This document shows positions 44,252 to 53,870 of a stretch of 64,000 bases of DNA, piece after piece; the stretch's first letter is position 1, and each line of letters opens with the position of its first letter. The translations under genes were made by a program, and so were the position numbers. The DNA is from Campylobacter concisus ATCC 51562. GTDB lineage: Bacteria > Campylobacterota > Campylobacteria > Campylobacterales > Campylobacteraceae. Under the pieces are notes generated by a model. That model saw only the letters and a list, made by a program, of their open reading frames with translations. It ran no database searches and had not been told where the DNA came from. The DNA lies in contig NZ_ANNI01000009.1 of the NCBI RefSeq assembly GCF_000466745.1, positions 62,001 through 126,000 on the forward strand. Reading direction: 5' to 3'.

Positions 44252-45670
44252 TTATATGTAGTAAATTTTTAAATTTCTTGAAATTTTGCGAGTTGCTTTT
44301 ATAAATTTAAGACGCTTTTTTAGTATCTCTTCTCTACTTTTATAAATTTGCTTGTAAATTTTACTCTCGAGTCTCTCTTTATCTGGCATTTCTGGAAGTC
44401 TTTTAAGGATACCGAGCCAGACGTCATAGTCTTGAAGATTACCAAAAATTTCTTGCATCTGTTTTAGCTTCTCTTCATACTTTTTAAGCCCTTCAAAATA
44501 GAAAATTTCACATAAAAACTCGTATGTATATCTAATCTTTTTAAGCTCTATCCTAAGATCATGAAAGCTCTCGTTTGGGCAGTCTTGATTAAGGCTTTTT
44601 AGCCTTTTTTGAGCTAAAACCAAAAGCGTTCTAAGCTTAAACGAACCAAGGCGCGAAAGACTTACGTCAAAGAGTTTTGACTTATAAAATTCACCCTCGT
44701 TTAAAAATATCTCCCACTCTTTTAAAAATGCATAGTTTTCTTCGTCACCAAGGTAGCTTTTTACATTTTCATACTCTAAATCTAGAGCCTTTTGCACAAA
44801 ATAGATAGGCTCATTTGCATGTTTTTGCTCGTTTAAAAAGCTCAAAAATACATCCAAATCTCGCTTTTTGTTTGTCGAGTTTGCAAGCATTTTAAAATTC
44901 TCGCCAAAAAAAAGTGTCACTTTCTCATCAAAAACGCCACTAAAAATTTTAAGGATCGATCTAACCTTTCTTAAATTTACGCGAAGCTCATGCAAAACCT
45001 CTTCATCTTTATCTATCAAATACTGGTTTTTTAGCCTTATTATTACTTTAAAAATACTAACAAAAAGGACTCTTAGCGCCTCGCCGCTTTTTAGATTTGC
45101 AGCAAAATTTGGCAGAATTTCTTTTTCTTTTATGATCTTATAGGCTCTTTTGTAGTCGATTTGTTCATTTTCATTAGCATGGATGGCAAGAAATTTGTTT
45201 TTATATCTTTTATCACAAGTTACGTCACTTAGGCAAAAATTTTCTAAAAATGGTGGCAGCTTGAAAAAGACGGCCTCATTTTCATCGCTAAATTCGATCT
45301 CAAATGTACAAAGCCCGTTTAGCTCATTTTTAAAAATATCGATATTGCAAGGATTGTTATTTAGTTTAAAAATATATCTATCTTTTAAGATGACGCTACC
45401 GATGCGGTTTTTAAGAGCCTTTTTAAACTCCGTTTTTTCGCAAAATTCTTCATTTTCTTCTCTGATTAGATCTTTGCCAATCTTTACAGTTTTTATAAAT
45501 TTATCCTCTTCACTTCGGAAGCGGGTCTCTTCATTTTGCGTTATCTTGGTATAAAATTGAGAAATTTCAAGATGCTTAAAGACTACTCCAGCTTCTTTTA
45601 AAAAATCTAGAATTTGAGAATTTTTGAGTAAAAATTTACGCTCTATCTCCAAACTCACATTTTTCTCCAA
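44252..45670 (-). CDS. CYTH-CHAD domain protein (polyphosphate-related)
   Basis: The 472-residue protein joins an N-terminal CYTH triphosphatase domain (starting LEIERKFLLKN, the ExExK triphosphate-tunnel signature, residues 7-17; KTVKIGKDLIREENEEFCEKTEF near 83-105) with a C-terminal CHAD domain (about 210-470) with paired basic-histidine helices VLHELRVNLRKVRSILKIF and FHDLRIELKKIRYTYEFLCE. CHAD binds polyphosphate and CYTH cleaves triphosphates. This architecture occurs in bacteria that store polyphosphate, which Campylobacter does. The exact substrate is unknown. Confidence 0.85.
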   Translation of the reverse strand: MEKNVSLEIERKFLLKNSQILDFLKEAGVVFKHLEISQFYTKITQNEETRFRSEEDKFIKTVKIGKDLIREENEEFCEKTEFKKALKNRIGSVILKDRYIFKLNNNPCNIDIFKNELNGLCTFEIEFSDENEAVFFKLPPFLENFCLSDVTCDKRYKNKFLAIHANENEQIDYKRAYKIIKEKEILPNFAANLKSGEALRVLFVSIFKVIIRLKNQYLIDKDEEVLHELRVNLRKVRSILKIFSGVFDEKVTLFFGENFKMLANSTNKKRDLDVFLSFLNEQKHANEPIYFVQKALDLEYENVKSYLGDEENYAFLKEWEIFLNEGEFYKSKLFDVSLSRLGSFKLRTLLVLAQKRLKSLNQDCPNESFHDLRIELKKIRYTYEFLCEIFYFEGLKKYEEKLKQMQEIFGNLQDYDVWLGILKRLPEMPDKERLESKIYKQIYKSREEILKKRLKFIKATRKISRNLKIYYI

Positions 45671-45766
45671 AATTTTTTGTTCATTTTAGCAAGTTAGTGC
45701 TTAAAACAATGAGAAAAATGCTAAATTTAGGCTTATTTTAAAAGTATTTTTACAAGAAGAAAGATG

Positions 45767-45798
45767 AAATTTATGTTGCTAAATAGCAACATAAATTT
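45767..45798 (-). terminator. Terminator downstream of perR
   Basis: A perfect 15-bp inverted repeat AAATTTATGTTGCTA / TAGCAACATAAATTT with only two bases between the arms starts directly after the perR stop codon. On the minus strand the distal arm ends in AAATTTCATCTTTC, so the U-tract is short, but the stem is strong. A protein-binding operator is an alternative, but its position at a gene end favours termination. Confidence 0.65.
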
Positions 45799-46209
45799 TT
45801 ATTTACAGTATTTACAGCTTTTTACGCTAGCTACGATGTTTAGACGTTCTATTATATTTCCGATCTTCTTTTCTAGTGCCTCTTGATATTTGCCAAGCTC
45901 AGCATCATCGTAGCTCACGTCCTCGACGCTTCCACAGCTTTCACAGACAACATGAATATGTGGATATTCGTAGATGTCGTATCTAGCCTTTTGATTGACG
46001 ATATTTACTTCAACTACGAGACCTTCGTCTTTTAAAGTATTTAAATTTTTATAAACTGTCGCAAGAGAAACCGATGGACTCTCTTTTAAAATTTCATCAT
46101 AAAGCTCATCAATCGTTGGATGCGTGTGGCGATCAAGAATTCTTAAAACGCTAAGGCGTTGTGGCGTGACTTTTAGCCCAGATTGCTTTAATAATGATAC
46201 GTATTGCAT
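45799..46209 (-). CDS. perR: Fur-family peroxide regulator PerR
   Basis: Metal-dependent repressor of peroxide defence genes. The 136-residue protein has a winged helix (LKVTPQRLSVLRILDRHTHPTIDELYDEI, about 12-40; SLATVYKNLNTLKDEGLV near 49-66) and the Fur-type metal sites: HIHVVCESCGSVEDV (His, Cys-x2-Cys) near 88-100 and a C-terminal CKYC. Cys-x2-Cys twice gives the structural zinc site typical of PerR and Fur. Its place next to dxs and the fli genes matches perR in C. jejuni. It has a 72-nt upstream gap that probably includes an autoregulated promoter. Confidence 0.83.
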   Translation of the reverse strand: MQYVSLLKQSGLKVTPQRLSVLRILDRHTHPTIDELYDEILKESPSVSLATVYKNLNTLKDEGLVVEVNIVNQKARYDIYEYPHIHVVCESCGSVEDVSYDDAELGKYQEALEKKIGNIIERLNIVASVKSCKYCK

Positions 46210-46281
46210 AGTGCTTTTCCTTGTTTTTATTTTGGCTTATGCTAGCAAAAATAATATTAAACGTTACTTTATTAAATGATA

Positions 46282-48108
46282 TTAATTATTTTCTAGTAAA
46301 TTTTTGGTAATCTGCTCGGCACTTATACCAAGGTACTTTTCAACATCAGCAGTTGAACCATGTGGGATAAATTTATCTTCATACTCGAAGCTAATGACGC
46401 TTATATTTGAGATTTTATTTTCTTGTAGAAATGCACTTACTATATCGCCAATACCGCCTTTTTTAGCACTATCGCTAAATATGTACCACTTTTTAGTGCG
46501 TTTTGCAAGACCTAGTAAAAGCTCACTATCAAGTGGTTTTGCAAAGACAAGATCAACCAATATCACATCAAGCTTGTCAGCAAGTAAATTTCTGACCAAA
46601 TTTGCCCTACCAACGCCGTTACCATAGCCTAAAAATGCGATATCACTCTTTGCGTCAGCTAAAATTTCACCCTTGCCAAACTCAAGTGGCTGAGCTTCAA
46701 ACTCATCTCTTAAGATAAATGCCCCACGCGGATATCTAAATGCGCTAACACCCTTGTAAGAGTAGGCAAATTCCATAACATTTTTCATGCTCTCTTCGCA
46801 CCTTGGGGCAAAAAGAACCATGTTTGGCACAGCGTTTAAGAAGCTAATGTCAAAAGCACCCTGATGCGTTTCGCCGTCCTCGCCCACGATGCCAGCCCTA
46901 TCCATCGCAAACGTGATGTTTAAATTTAAAATAGAAGCATCGTGAATGACCTGATCGTAGGCTCTTTGCATAAAAGTCGAGTATATCGCGACAAATGGCT
47001 TAAAGCCCTCTTTTGCCATGGCTGACATCGATGTAACTGCGTGCTGCTCGGCTATCGCCACGTCCCAAAAACGATCTGGAAATTCTTGTATCAAGGCATC
47101 CATGCCAGTGCCTGTTGGCATCGCAGCCGTTACGCCAACAATGTCGCTGTGCTCTCTTGCCATCTTTAAAAGCTGCTCGCTAAAGATCGCCGTGGCTGAC
47201 TTGTTTGACTGTCTTTTTATAAATTCGCCACTTTTTAGATCAAATGGCCCAACTCCGTGCCAATTTTCATAGCACCCCTCAGCAAATTCATATCCTTTGC
47301 CCTTTAGTGTCTGTACGTGAACGATGACTGGTTTTTTCATGTTTTTGGCAGTTTCAAATGTACTAAGAAGCGCTGAAAGGTCATGTCCGTCGACTGGGCC
47401 TATATACTCAAGTCCAAGCTCTTCAAAAAACATGCCAGGGGTGATGAGTCTAATGCCCTCTTCGATACGTCTAGCCATATAGGCGGCCGAATCTGGCATA
47501 TAACTTAGAAATTTCTCAACCCTACCCTTAAATTTTTGATAAAACTGCCCTGCCATCATCTGGCTGAGATACTTGCTAAGTGCGCCTATTGGTTTGCTTA
47601 TGCTCATCTCGTTGTCGTTTAGGATGATGACGCAAGGATATTTTCTATCGCCCAGCTCATTTAGCGCCTCGTACGCCATTCCGCCACTTAGCGAGCCATC
47701 TCCTATGACAGCCACTGGGATACGATCTTCGTTTTTAAGTTTTATCGCCTTTGCAGCACCAACTGCTAAAGATATGGACGTCGAGCTATGCCCTGCTACA
47801 AAGTAGTCAAATTTACTCTCGCTTGGCTTTGTATAGCCGCTGATACCATTAAATTTCCTAAGCGTATCAAAGCTCTCCCAGCGTCCAGTTAGTAGCTTGT
47901 GTGCATAGCTTTGATGACTCACATCAAAAATAAATGGATCTTTTGTCACATCAAAAATTTTATGCATCGCTACAATGATCTCAACTGCGCCGATATTTGA
48001 GCTAAGATGACCGCCATTTTTGCTAACAGTGGCTAAAATTTTATCCCTGATGTCATGACAAAGTGCGTTTAGTTCATTAACATCTAAACTTTTAACGTCT
48101 TTATTCAT
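46282..48108 (-). CDS. dxs: 1-Deoxy-D-xylulose-5-phosphate synthase Dxs
   Basis: First enzyme of the MEP isoprenoid pathway, thiamine diphosphate-dependent. The 608 residues contain HLSSNIGAVEIIVAMH near 35, FDVSHQSYAHKLLTGR near 60, the ThDP motif VIGDGSLSGGMAYEALNELGDRKYPCVIILNDNEMSIS near 134-171, GPVDGHDLSALLSTF near 237, the catalytic Glu in VAIAEQHAVTSMSAMAKEG near 352, and DRAGIVGEDGETHQGAFDIS near 400. It overlaps fliH by 8 nt. ThDP for this enzyme would come from the ThiD/ThiE branch encoded at 7-9 kb. Confidence 0.97.
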   Translation of the reverse strand: MNKDVKSLDVNELNALCHDIRDKILATVSKNGGHLSSNIGAVEIIVAMHKIFDVTKDPFIFDVSHQSYAHKLLTGRWESFDTLRKFNGISGYTKPSESKFDYFVAGHSSTSISLAVGAAKAIKLKNEDRIPVAVIGDGSLSGGMAYEALNELGDRKYPCVIILNDNEMSISKPIGALSKYLSQMMAGQFYQKFKGRVEKFLSYMPDSAAYMARRIEEGIRLITPGMFFEELGLEYIGPVDGHDLSALLSTFETAKNMKKPVIVHVQTLKGKGYEFAEGCYENWHGVGPFDLKSGEFIKRQSNKSATAIFSEQLLKMAREHSDIVGVTAAMPTGTGMDALIQEFPDRFWDVAIAEQHAVTSMSAMAKEGFKPFVAIYSTFMQRAYDQVIHDASILNLNITFAMDRAGIVGEDGETHQGAFDISFLNAVPNMVLFAPRCEESMKNVMEFAYSYKGVSAFRYPRGAFILRDEFEAQPLEFGKGEILADAKSDIAFLGYGNGVGRANLVRNLLADKLDVILVDLVFAKPLDSELLLGLAKRTKKWYIFSDSAKKGGIGDIVSAFLQENKISNISVISFEYEDKFIPHGSTADVEKYLGISAEQITKNLLENN

Positions 48109-48964
48109 TATTTACCAGCATTTTTAGTTTTTCTAGCCTTGTTTGCATAGTCGCATCGATATTGCCACCATCACTTATAATAACCACACCACCTTTACTT
48201 ATAGCATCATCAGCACTTACTTTTACGCGTTCGTTTTTACTAAATTGCTCTTTTAGATAGTCGCTATCTTCTGGATTTACGCGAATTTCTATATTTTTAA
48301 CATTACTTAGCTCTTTTATAAGCGAGCTTGCTAGATGATGAGCGATCTGATTTGAAGAGGTTGAAATTTCTTTATCGATTACTTCTTTTGCGATTTTTAT
48401 AGCAGTTTGTCCAAGCTCTTCTTCGATCTTCTTTAAAAACTCATCAAATTTAACGTACTGCTCATCTAACTTTGCAGCTGAAGTGCTAAATCTAGCCTCT
48501 AACTCATTTATCCTTGCTTCATTTGCCGCATTTGCTTGGGCGATACCCTCATTTTTGCCATCTTCTTTAGCACGAGAAATTTCAGCCTCAAGGCGTTTAG
48601 CAAATTCGCTCTCTTGATTTTCTATTTGCATTTGAAGTTTAATGATGTTGCTGCTTAGCTCATCTGTTTTTTTAAGCAACTCTTCGACGAAGCTCGACTC
48701 ACCTCCTTGCTGTATTTGTGGACTTTGAGCCTGAGGAGCAAAGTGATTTTGTGAGTTTGTCTGCGTTTGGTGGCTAGCTTGAGGAACAAAATTTTCACCC
48801 TTTTGCCCAAAATTTTGCTCGCTTAGCTCTTCACTAAGATTATTTTCTTCTATCAATACAGGAGCACTATCTGCGGCTCGCTCTCCAACTCCAAGTACTT
48901 TAAATCTGTAGTTTTCTATAAAGTGAGCTGGAGAAGTTTCACTGGTTATTACGCTGCTTTTCAT
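48101..48964 (-). CDS. fliH: Flagellar export ATPase regulator FliH
   Basis: Peripheral stator of the flagellar type III export ATPase FliI. The 287-residue protein has a poorly conserved N-terminus, a glutamine/proline-rich stretch (about 60-85: QTQTNSQNHFAPQAQS), a long coiled coil (about 95-160, KTDELSSNIIKLQMQIENQESEF) and a C-terminal globular part (IAKEVIDKEISTSSNQIAHHLASSLIKELSNVKNIEIRVNPEDSDYLKEQF) shared with FliH/YscL. Its place after fliG and before dxs agrees with C. jejuni. It overlaps fliG by 4 nt and dxs by 8 nt. Confidence 0.9.
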   Translation of the reverse strand: MKSSVITSETSPAHFIENYRFKVLGVGERAADSAPVLIEENNLSEELSEQNFGQKGENFVPQASHQTQTNSQNHFAPQAQSPQIQQGGESSFVEELLKKTDELSSNIIKLQMQIENQESEFAKRLEAEISRAKEDGKNEGIAQANAANEARINELEARFSTSAAKLDEQYVKFDEFLKKIEEELGQTAIKIAKEVIDKEISTSSNQIAHHLASSLIKELSNVKNIEIRVNPEDSDYLKEQFSKNERVKVSADDAISKGGVVIISDGGNIDATMQTRLEKLKMLVNNE

Positions 48965-49995
48965 TCTATCATCTCATCTGCTTCGCCGACTTGGAATACA
49001 CCTTGATCAGCTAGAGTTTGCACTGTCTCTACTATGCGCCTTTGGGCCTCTTCAACATCTTTTACACGCACCGCACCAAGATATTGCATCTCCTCTTTAA
49101 AGGCTTCTGCTGCACGCTGAGACATATTTGATAAAAATTTATCCTTGATGCCATCGCTTGAGCCCTTAAATGCGACCATAAGGTCTTTTTTATCGACATT
49201 TTTAAGAATTTCTCTAATCGCAGTTGCGTTAAGGTTGATAATATCTTCAAATGTAAACATAAGCTCTTTAATCGTTGTTGCAAGCTTATCATCACTTTGT
49301 TCGATACGTTCGATCGTACTTTTGCTGGCTTTTTGTCCAAGTCTATTAAGCACTTCTGCCACAGCTCTTGGACCGCCAACTTCGACTTTATAAGATGTAA
49401 GACTTTCAAGCTTGCCTTCAAGTACAGTTGAAACACGCTTAATTACCGATGGGCTAATATCACCAAGATTTGCCATTCTAATGACAACCTCGCTTCTTAA
49501 CTCATCTGAGAAAAAACTAAGCGTTTCAGCAGCGCTCGTTGAGTCCATGTGAGCTAGTATTAGCGCGATGGTTTGAGGGTGCTCTTTTATGATAAAGTCT
49601 GCAAGCTGTTGTGGTTTTATCTTATCAAGATAGCCAAAGCTTTTTGAGTTTTCCATGCTTTTTGCAAGCTTGTCTAAAATTTTCTGAGCAGCCTCTGGAC
49701 CAAATGTGCGGTAAAGAATTTCTTTTGCATACTCTAAACCACCACTTCTCATATATTGATTTGACTGCATTAGCGCGTAAAATTCTTCTAGCACAGCACT
49801 TGCGACTTGTTTGTCTATGTTTTTTGCGGTTGCGATATAGCCTGAAATTTCAGTGATGACATCAACATCCATGTGAGAAAATATAAGAGCAGTTGCCTCT
49901 TCGCCAAGCTGAATCAGCAAAATAGCAATCTTTTCAGGCATCGATAGATCATCATAAATCATTTTTTGCTTGTCATTTAGCTTTATTGACATCAA
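48961..49995 (-). CDS. fliG: Flagellar motor switch protein FliG
   Basis: C-ring protein that binds FliF and generates torque with the stator. The 344 residues have the N-terminal domain (KIAILLIQLGEEATALIFSHM, about 21-41), the middle domain with the EHPQTIALILAHM motif (about 138-150) and the C-terminal charged torque helix region (LMFTFEDIINLNATAIREILKNVDKKDLMVAFKGSSDGIKDKFLSNMSQRAAEAFKEEM, about 240-300). It overlaps fliF by 4 nt and fliH by 4 nt. The order FliF-FliG-FliH is conserved across flagellated bacteria. Confidence 0.97.
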   Translation of the reverse strand: MMSIKLNDKQKMIYDDLSMPEKIAILLIQLGEEATALIFSHMDVDVITEISGYIATAKNIDKQVASAVLEEFYALMQSNQYMRSGGLEYAKEILYRTFGPEAAQKILDKLAKSMENSKSFGYLDKIKPQQLADFIIKEHPQTIALILAHMDSTSAAETLSFFSDELRSEVVIRMANLGDISPSVIKRVSTVLEGKLESLTSYKVEVGGPRAVAEVLNRLGQKASKSTIERIEQSDDKLATTIKELMFTFEDIINLNATAIREILKNVDKKDLMVAFKGSSDGIKDKFLSNMSQRAAEAFKEEMQYLGAVRVKDVEEAQRRIVETVQTLADQGVFQVGEADEMIE

Positions 49996-51689
49996 ATTTC
50001 CTTACGCATATTAAAGTCGCTGTCATTTTTTACCATATCTTGAAGTAGCATTGCTATCTCTTCATTTCTTTCTGTGATGACCGCTCTCATTTTCTCAAGT
50101 AAAACATCGTATTTTAGTTCATCTTCATTAAACTCGCCACTAAGCCCTAGTTGCTCTTCGACCTTTTTGCGAGCAGCTTTAAATTTCTCAAGCGTATCTT
50201 CAGCATCTACCTCAATATCCTCAAGACCATCTTGAACTTGCTCCTCTTCTTCTTTTGTCTCTTCAAGCATCTTTTGCATAAATGGCACAATGACTTTTTT
50301 ATAAAAAATATAAAGCAACAATGCTGCAAAAATATATTTTAATAGCGGCATAAATGGCACTACATAGTTATTCACAAAGCCATCCATCTTCTCGCTAGTG
50401 CTTATATCTTTGCCAGTTTTAAACTCAAAGTTATCTAAGCTTACTTCATCGCCTCTATTTTGGTTATAGCCGATTGATTGCTTGATCAAATTTGTGATTG
50501 ACTCTCTTTGCTCTTTGGTAAGTGGGGCAAATTCAAGCTCGCCAGTTGGCTTGCCGTCTTTGTCTTTTTTGCTCTGATAAAGTCCGTCTATAACGACAGC
50601 CGCACTCACTCTATTTATGCTAGCAAACTGCCCTTTGACATTTGTTACTTTCTTTGAAATTTCATAGTTTGTCTGCTGTGAGCTTTTGTTGTACTGCTCT
50701 TTTAAAGTGCTGTCATCTAGCCCTTGAACAGGGCCTATGTTGCTAACTGCACCTGGGACACCACCTACTTCATTTGGTGCTGAGCCTTGGCGCTTTTCTT
50801 CGATATTGCTTTCACTTCTTACGACGTTATTTGGGTCATAAACCTCGCTTTTTGTATCTTTTTTATCAAAGTCAAAGTCGATATTTACCTTTGCTACGAC
50901 CTTGTCCACACCGCCCACGATAGGAGCTAGCACATTTACGATCTTTTGCTCGTAATTATTTTCAAATTCACGTTTATAGCGTATCTGCTGAGCTATAGCG
51001 TCACTATCAAACTCACCATCTTCATCGCCAAGTGCGACGCCGTCTTGATTTACGATCTTTACATTTTCTGTGCTCAAGTTTGTAACAGAGGCAGCAACAA
51101 GGTTTTTAATACCAAAAATTTGCTTAGCATTTAGGCTAACGCCTGGTTTTAGCTCGACTACGATAGAAGCTGTTGGAAGTGCTTGACGCTCAGTAAAAAC
51201 GCTCTCTTTAGGGATAGCGATACGAACAGTCGCTTTTTGGATAGAAGAGAGACTCTCGATCGTTCTAGCTAGTTCGCCCTCAAGCGCTCTTTGAAATTTT
51301 ACTCTCTGCTCGGCATCAGTCGCACCAAATTCTTGCTTGTCAAAAATTTCAAAGCCGATTTTGCTCTCTTTTGGTATTCCAAGAGTTGCAACAGCGATAC
51401 GCTCTTTATAGACATCACTCGTTGGCACAAGGATAGTGCCTTCGTTTGCCAATTTATATTTAATGCCATCTTTGTTTAGCTGATCAAGTATTAAGGCAGA
51501 ATCGTTTGGGCTAATATTTTCAAAAAGAACGCTATAACCTGCAAAATTTTCATTTTTGCTTTTATAAAGTGTTAAAAATACCAAAAATGCCACGACCAAG
51601 ACGATCGAGCTAGCTGCAACGATTTTTTGCTTTAATGAAAGCTTTTGATAAATTTGACTTATTTGATGAAGTAATGCTTTAAAATCCAT
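49992..51689 (-). CDS. fliF: Flagellar MS-ring protein FliF
   Basis: Forms the MS ring at the base of the flagellum. The 565-residue protein has a first transmembrane helix (IVAASSIVLVVAFLVFLTLY, about 24-43), ring-building domains RBM1-3 in the periplasm (YSVLFENISPNDSALILDQLNKDGIKYKLA near 53-82; RVKFQRALEGELARTIESL; ATVRIAIPKESVFTERQALPTASIVVEL), an exposed beta-collar insertion (about 270-350), a second transmembrane helix (PLLKYIFAALLLYIFYKKV, about 444-462), and a C-terminal FliG-binding tail. It starts 4 nt after hisC ends. Confidence 0.97.
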   Translation of the reverse strand: MDFKALLHQISQIYQKLSLKQKIVAASSIVLVVAFLVFLTLYKSKNENFAGYSVLFENISPNDSALILDQLNKDGIKYKLANEGTILVPTSDVYKERIAVATLGIPKESKIGFEIFDKQEFGATDAEQRVKFQRALEGELARTIESLSSIQKATVRIAIPKESVFTERQALPTASIVVELKPGVSLNAKQIFGIKNLVAASVTNLSTENVKIVNQDGVALGDEDGEFDSDAIAQQIRYKREFENNYEQKIVNVLAPIVGGVDKVVAKVNIDFDFDKKDTKSEVYDPNNVVRSESNIEEKRQGSAPNEVGGVPGAVSNIGPVQGLDDSTLKEQYNKSSQQTNYEISKKVTNVKGQFASINRVSAAVVIDGLYQSKKDKDGKPTGELEFAPLTKEQRESITNLIKQSIGYNQNRGDEVSLDNFEFKTGKDISTSEKMDGFVNNYVVPFMPLLKYIFAALLLYIFYKKVIVPFMQKMLEETKEEEEQVQDGLEDIEVDAEDTLEKFKAARKKVEEQLGLSGEFNEDELKYDVLLEKMRAVITERNEEIAMLLQDMVKNDSDFNMRKEI

Positions 51690-51693
51690 ATTC

Positions 51694-52794
51694 CTACTTT
51701 AAAATTTGCTTTAATTCTTCAAAAACTCTATCATTTTGCCAGCTAAGGCCGATGGTGATTCTTACCGCATTTAAGGCGTAGCTTTTTAGATCTCGCAAAA
51801 TTATACCCTTTTTTAGCATCTTTTCGCATATCTGACTTGATTTTGGCTCATTAAATTTAAAAGTTATGAAATTTGTATAGCTTGGGATAAACTCAATGCC
51901 ATTTTGCTTTGCAAATTCCTCATATCTCTTCATTTGCTCGAAATTATTCTGCATGGTTTGCTGCACGAACTCATCATCATTAAGTGCTACTATCGCAGCT
52001 CTTAGGCTTGGAGTTGTGATGTTAAATGGAGCTCTTAGTTTTGAGAGAGCGCCTATGATCTCTTCATTTGCCACGCCGTATCCCACGCGCATACCACCAA
52101 GCGCATAAGCTTTAGAAAATGTTCCAAGATAGATAGCATTTTTAAATTTTACCACTTCGCTTGGCTTTATCTCTTTTTTGCTATCTTTAAATTTTGCAAA
52201 TTCGTTGTAAGCACAATCAAACACAACAAGCGTGTTTTCATCAATGCTTTTTATAAATTTAAAGACCTCATCTGCGTCCAAACACTCACCAAGTGGATTA
52301 TTCGGCAAGCAAAGAAAGATGACAGAAATTTCATCTTTATGTGCATTATAAATTTCTAAAAACTCACTCAAATTATGCTCTACGCTCTTTGTGCGGTAAA
52401 TTTTAGCTCCGGTTTGTTTTGCATAAATTTCATACATAGCAAATGTCACGCCAGCCATCAAAACGCCACTTTGTTTGTTTGCCTTCGCATGAAGTGCATA
52501 CTCTATGATCTGGTCACTTCCAGAGCCAATGATTAAATTTTTGCTAGTTACGCCAAATTTCTTAGCCAGTCCTTCTTTTAACTCAAAGTAGCTATCGTCT
52601 GGATAGAGATGTGCTTTTTTAGCGACCTCTTTTAGCGCCTCCTCTACGCGTTTGCTCGTGCCAAAAGGGTTTTCGTTGCTAGCTAGCTTTATCACATCTT
52701 TTGCCTCGATACCAAATTCTCTAACTACAAGTTCGATCGGCTTTCCAGCCTCATAATTAACTAAATCATCTAAAAAATCATTAAATTTCATCAC
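51694..52794 (-). CDS. hisC: Histidinol-phosphate aminotransferase HisC
   Basis: PLP aminotransferase of histidine synthesis; these enzymes may also act on aromatic amino acids. The 366 residues contain [19 protein letters not shown] near 31-48, [15 protein letters not shown] near 57, [17 protein letters not shown] near 81, [12 protein letters not shown] near 156, the Schiff-base lysine in [18 protein letters not shown] near 222-239, and the C-terminal RITIGLS. It overlaps pheA by 4 nt, and lysA, pheA, hisC form an amino-acid block leading into the fli genes. Confidence 0.92.
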   Translation of the reverse strand: MMKFNDFLDDLVNYEAGKPIELVVREFGIEAKDVIKLASNENPFGTSKRVEEALKEVAKKAHLYPDDSYFELKEGLAKKFGVTSKNLIIGSGSDQIIEYALHAKANKQSGVLMAGVTFAMYEIYAKQTGAKIYRTKSVEHNLSEFLEIYNAHKDEISVIFLCLPNNPLGECLDADEVFKFIKSIDENTLVVFDCAYNEFAKFKDSKKEIKPSEVVKFKNAIYLGTFSKAYALGGMRVGYGVANEEIIGALSKLRAPFNITTPSLRAAIVALNDDEFVQQTMQNNFEQMKRYEEFAKQNGIEFIPSYTNFITFKFNEPKSSQICEKMLKKGIILRDLKSYALNAVRITIGLSWQNDRVFEELKQILK

Positions 52795-53870
52795 TCATCT
52801 CCATTCAAATAGCTTCCTAGCCACGTTATCTCAGCGCCGCTCTCTTTTGCAAGTTCAAAGGCATTTTGTACCTTTTCATCGTCTATATGCCCCTCAAAAT
52901 CAAGATAGAACATTGACTTAAATTCACGCTGTTTGATAGGGCGTGACTCAAGTTTTGTGATATTTATATTTTCATTTTTAAAAATTTGAAGTAGATCAGC
53001 AAGACGTCCTGGACTGTGATCAGTCTTTGCTAGGATCGAAGTTTTTGAGTTTTCAACTCTTGCGTTTTTAAAGTCGCTAAGAATGAGAAATCTCGTTCTG
53101 TTTGCCATATTGTCCTCGATCGTCTCGTAAATGATCGGCACGTTGTAAATTTTAGCTGCGATCTTTGAACAAATGGCGGCTGAATTTCTATCCATAGAGG
53201 CCATGTATGCGGCTGCTGCAGTTGATTTTGCTGGGACAAATTCGACCTCATTTAACAAGTGATCTTCTAAAAATTTACGGCATTGATTATACCCTTGCGG
53301 ATGCGAGTAAATTCGTTTTATCTCTTTTAGATCTTCATTTATGCTAACAAAGCTGTGATGGATATCCACATAAAGCTCAGCAACTATTTTTATATCACTG
53401 AATTTGCTCAAACAATCAAGCGTAGCGCCAACAGCGCCTTCGGTGTTGTTTTCAATAGGCACAACGCCGTATTTTGCCTCTTTTTGAGCTAGCTTTGTAA
53501 AAACCGCCTCGATGGTCGCAAGTGGCAAATATGAACTCATCGCACCAAATCTACTCTGTGCTGCTTGATGCGTATAAGTGCCCTCAGGTCCTAGATATAC
53601 GATCTTTTGAGGCATTTCTAAATTTCTACTCACAGCAAAAATTTCAAGATAAATGGCTTCAATAGCAGCTTTATTTAAAGCTTTATCTTTGCTAAGACTA
53701 GTTAGTCGGTTTATGATAGCTCGCTCGCGTTCAGGACGATATATAGGCGTTCCGCTAGTTTGCTTTAGCTTGCCGATTTGCTCAACTAAAATCATCCTTT
53801 CATTTAGTTTATTTAAGATGAGATCATCGATCGCATCGATCTCTTTTCTAAGCTCATTTAGCTCTTGCAT
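52791..53870 (-). CDS. pheA: Bifunctional chorismate mutase/prephenate dehydratase PheA
   Basis: Two steps of phenylalanine synthesis in one protein of about 359 residues. Chorismate mutase domain: residues 1-85 ([30 protein letters not shown]). Prephenate dehydratase: [21 protein letters not shown] near 93, [18 protein letters not shown] near 145, NRTRFLILS near 258 including the catalytic Thr. ACT regulatory domain: [32 protein letters not shown] near 290-325, implying Phe feedback. ATG 53870 has GGAGAG 6 nt upstream and starts the mutase domain; the longer frame to 53915 is unlikely. It overlaps lysA by 17 nt. Confidence 0.94.
   Translation of the reverse strand: MQELNELRKEIDAIDDLILNKLNERMILVEQIGKLKQTSGTPIYRPERERAIINRLTSLSKDKALNKAAIEAIYLEIFAVSRNLEMPQKIVYLGPEGTYTHQAAQSRFGAMSSYLPLATIEAVFTKLAQKEAKYGVVPIENNTEGAVGATLDCLSKFSDIKIVAELYVDIHHSFVSINEDLKEIKRIYSHPQGYNQCRKFLEDHLLNEVEFVPAKSTAAAAYMASMDRNSAAICSKIAAKIYNVPIIYETIEDNMANRTRFLILSDFKNARVENSKTSILAKTDHSPGRLADLLQIFKNENINITKLESRPIKQREFKSMFYLDFEGHIDDEKVQNAFELAKESGAEITWLGSYLNGDE

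Noticed and set aside
45767..45798. The 15-bp inverted repeat as an insertion-sequence end or attachment site
   Set aside because: It occurs once, abuts the perR stop and is followed by no transposase or direct repeats; a terminator explains it better.
49062..49436. Long open frame on the minus strand inside fliG
   Set aside because: It is an alternative frame of fliG with low-complexity basic residues and no ribosome-binding site; fliG is unmistakable.
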